In this document: piece after piece, positions 62,958-64,000 of the stretch
Numbering within the stretch: the stretch's first letter is position 1
Layout of the letters: every line of letters starts with the position of its first letter
The notes under the pieces: generated by a model
Told to the model about the DNA's origin: nothing
Databases searched by the model: none
The model's input: only the letters and a program-made list of their open reading frames with translations
Assembly: GCA_030068145.1 (NCBI GenBank)
Contig: JAPJBO010000463.1
Location: 62,001 to 126,000, forward strand
Reading direction: 5' to 3'
Source: Diplonema papillatum
Taxonomy: Eukaryota > Euglenozoa > Diplonemea > Diplonemida > Diplonemidae
Length of the DNA stretch: 64,000 bases
Made by a program: the position numbers and the translations under genes

Positions 62958-64000
62958 CGGCTACCTATCTTGAAGGGGATGGGAAATCTTTTGAACTTGC
63001 GTCGTGATGAGGATCAATGCCATGCACGCGGCACGGCGGATCTTAACCGCAGCGAGCCTACACGTCAACGACCATCCGCTCGACAGGCGCCCAACGGATC
63101 CCGGCAAGGCGAGCATGGACGCTGTGCGCGTGGCACGGCAGACCGCAGCAGAAGCGAGCCTACACGTCAGTGCACACGCCAGACGGATTCCAGCCAGGCG
63201 AGCTTCGTCGTGCACGCGGCACGGCGGATCTCAGCAGAAGCGTGTCTACACGTCAGGGATCAGGCTGGACGGATCTCAACCGGGCGAGCTTCACGCCGTG
63301 CACGGGCATGGCGGATCTCAGCAGAAGCGTGTCTACATGTCAGGGATCAGGCTGGACGGATCTCAACCGGGCAAGCTTCACGCCGTGCACGGGCATGGCG
63401 GATCTCAGCAGAAGCGTGTCAGGGATCAGGCTGGACGGATCTCAACCGGGCGAGCTTTACGCCGTGCACGGGCATGGCGGATCTCAGCAGAAGCGTGTCT
63501 ACATGTCAGGGATCAGGCAGGACGGATCTCAACCGGGCGAGCTTCACGCCGTGCACGGGCATGGCGGATCTCAGCAGAAGCGTGTCTACACGTCAGGGAT
63601 CAGGCTGGACGGATCTCAACCGGGCGAGCTTCACGCCGTGCACGGGCATGGCGGATCTCAGCAGAAGCGTGTCTACACGTCAGGGATCAGGCTGGACGGA
63701 TCTCAACCGGGCGAGCTTCACGCCGTGCACGGGCATGGCGGATCTCAACCAAACCGAGCCTACACGTCATTTGCCAGGCCAAACTGATCTCAACCAGGCG
63801 AGCTGTGCACGCGGTGCACGTGGCACGGTGTGCAGTGACCGCATCACCTTTCCCCTTGTCTCCCGTTTCAAGCTGAAGACGAGTGGCTGAAGCCCCATCC
63901 CAGCGCTCAAGTACACACGTTCGCGACAGGCGCCCACCTGCCTGACGCGTCCGCGGCCGGGCGCGTACCATGCGCCACACCGATCTTAGCCAGGATCTCA
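62958..64000. repeat. Satellite with 87-bp unit running to the window edge
   Basis: Near-identical units of GGATCTCAGCAGAAGCGTGT, CTACACGTCAGGGATCAGGC, TGGACGGATCTCAACCGGGC and GAGCTTCACGCCGTGCACGG-GCATGGC occupy about 63220-63740, with older, diverged units on both sides. One unit has a deletion (about 63415). Because 87 is a multiple of three, all three plus frames stay open; this does not imply coding. Confidence 0.85.

Noticed and set aside
62946-63890. Three overlapping repetitive proteins in the 87-bp satellite
   Set aside because: All frames remain open because the unit length is divisible by three; the DNA repeat explains the peptides and no start, splice or domain supports coding.

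Overview
This is nuclear DNA of an intron-bearing eukaryote, most likely a unicellular protist that I cannot assign further. The evidence is spliceosomal GT-AG introns of up to about 8 kb with matching phases, GC-rich host coding sequence, eukaryotic 18S and 28S rRNA fragments, non-LTR retrotransposon proteins and a very high density of dispersed repeats. No bacterial operon, phage, CRISPR or organellar gene was seen. All recognised host genes lie on the minus strand.

Layout: 1-9.9 kb is repeat-dominated intergenic DNA, with tandem arrays, two abutting TIR elements at 6391-8086 and a foldback element. Host gene 1 (14670 down to 9974, three exons, 236 aa) encodes a charged, probably coiled-coil protein. 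From 15.0 to 19.4 kb lies a 5'-truncated non-LTR retrotransposon. From 19.4 to 25 kb is a repeat mosaic holding 28S and antisense 18S fragments. From 25.0 to 27.1 kb lies an open frame joining the end of a reverse transcriptase to a complete-looking ubiquitin-specific protease (USP) and a zinc finger. Host gene 2 (exons at 36.2-36.5, 32.7-32.9 and 27.3 kb) encodes a protein of four 'RLY' repeats; its introns are packed with minisatellites and dispersed repeats.

From 62.4 kb down to 39.9 kb is host gene 3, a six-exon model whose phases close exactly on 4618 codons plus a stop. It has an N-terminal signal peptide, at least nine copies of a Y-x-V-C-[YF]-[KR] strand motif, several CxxC modules and a GPI-anchor-like C-terminus, so it is probably a giant cell-surface protein. 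Its fourth intron holds a 6.36-kb element (40939-47297) with 38-bp terminal inverted repeats and a 5-bp target duplication, yet the cargo is a LINE-type protein set: ORF1, an in-frame UGA, two 2A-like motifs, an APE endonuclease, a reverse transcriptase and a Cys/His plus RGG tail. The window ends in an 87-bp satellite.

The observations most worth following are the RT-USP fusion, the TIR-bounded 2A retroelement, and a repeat family with a C-rich end that repeatedly abuts splice sites of unrelated host genes (introner-like). Gene models come from reading splice sites and phases by eye; no alignment or expression data were available.
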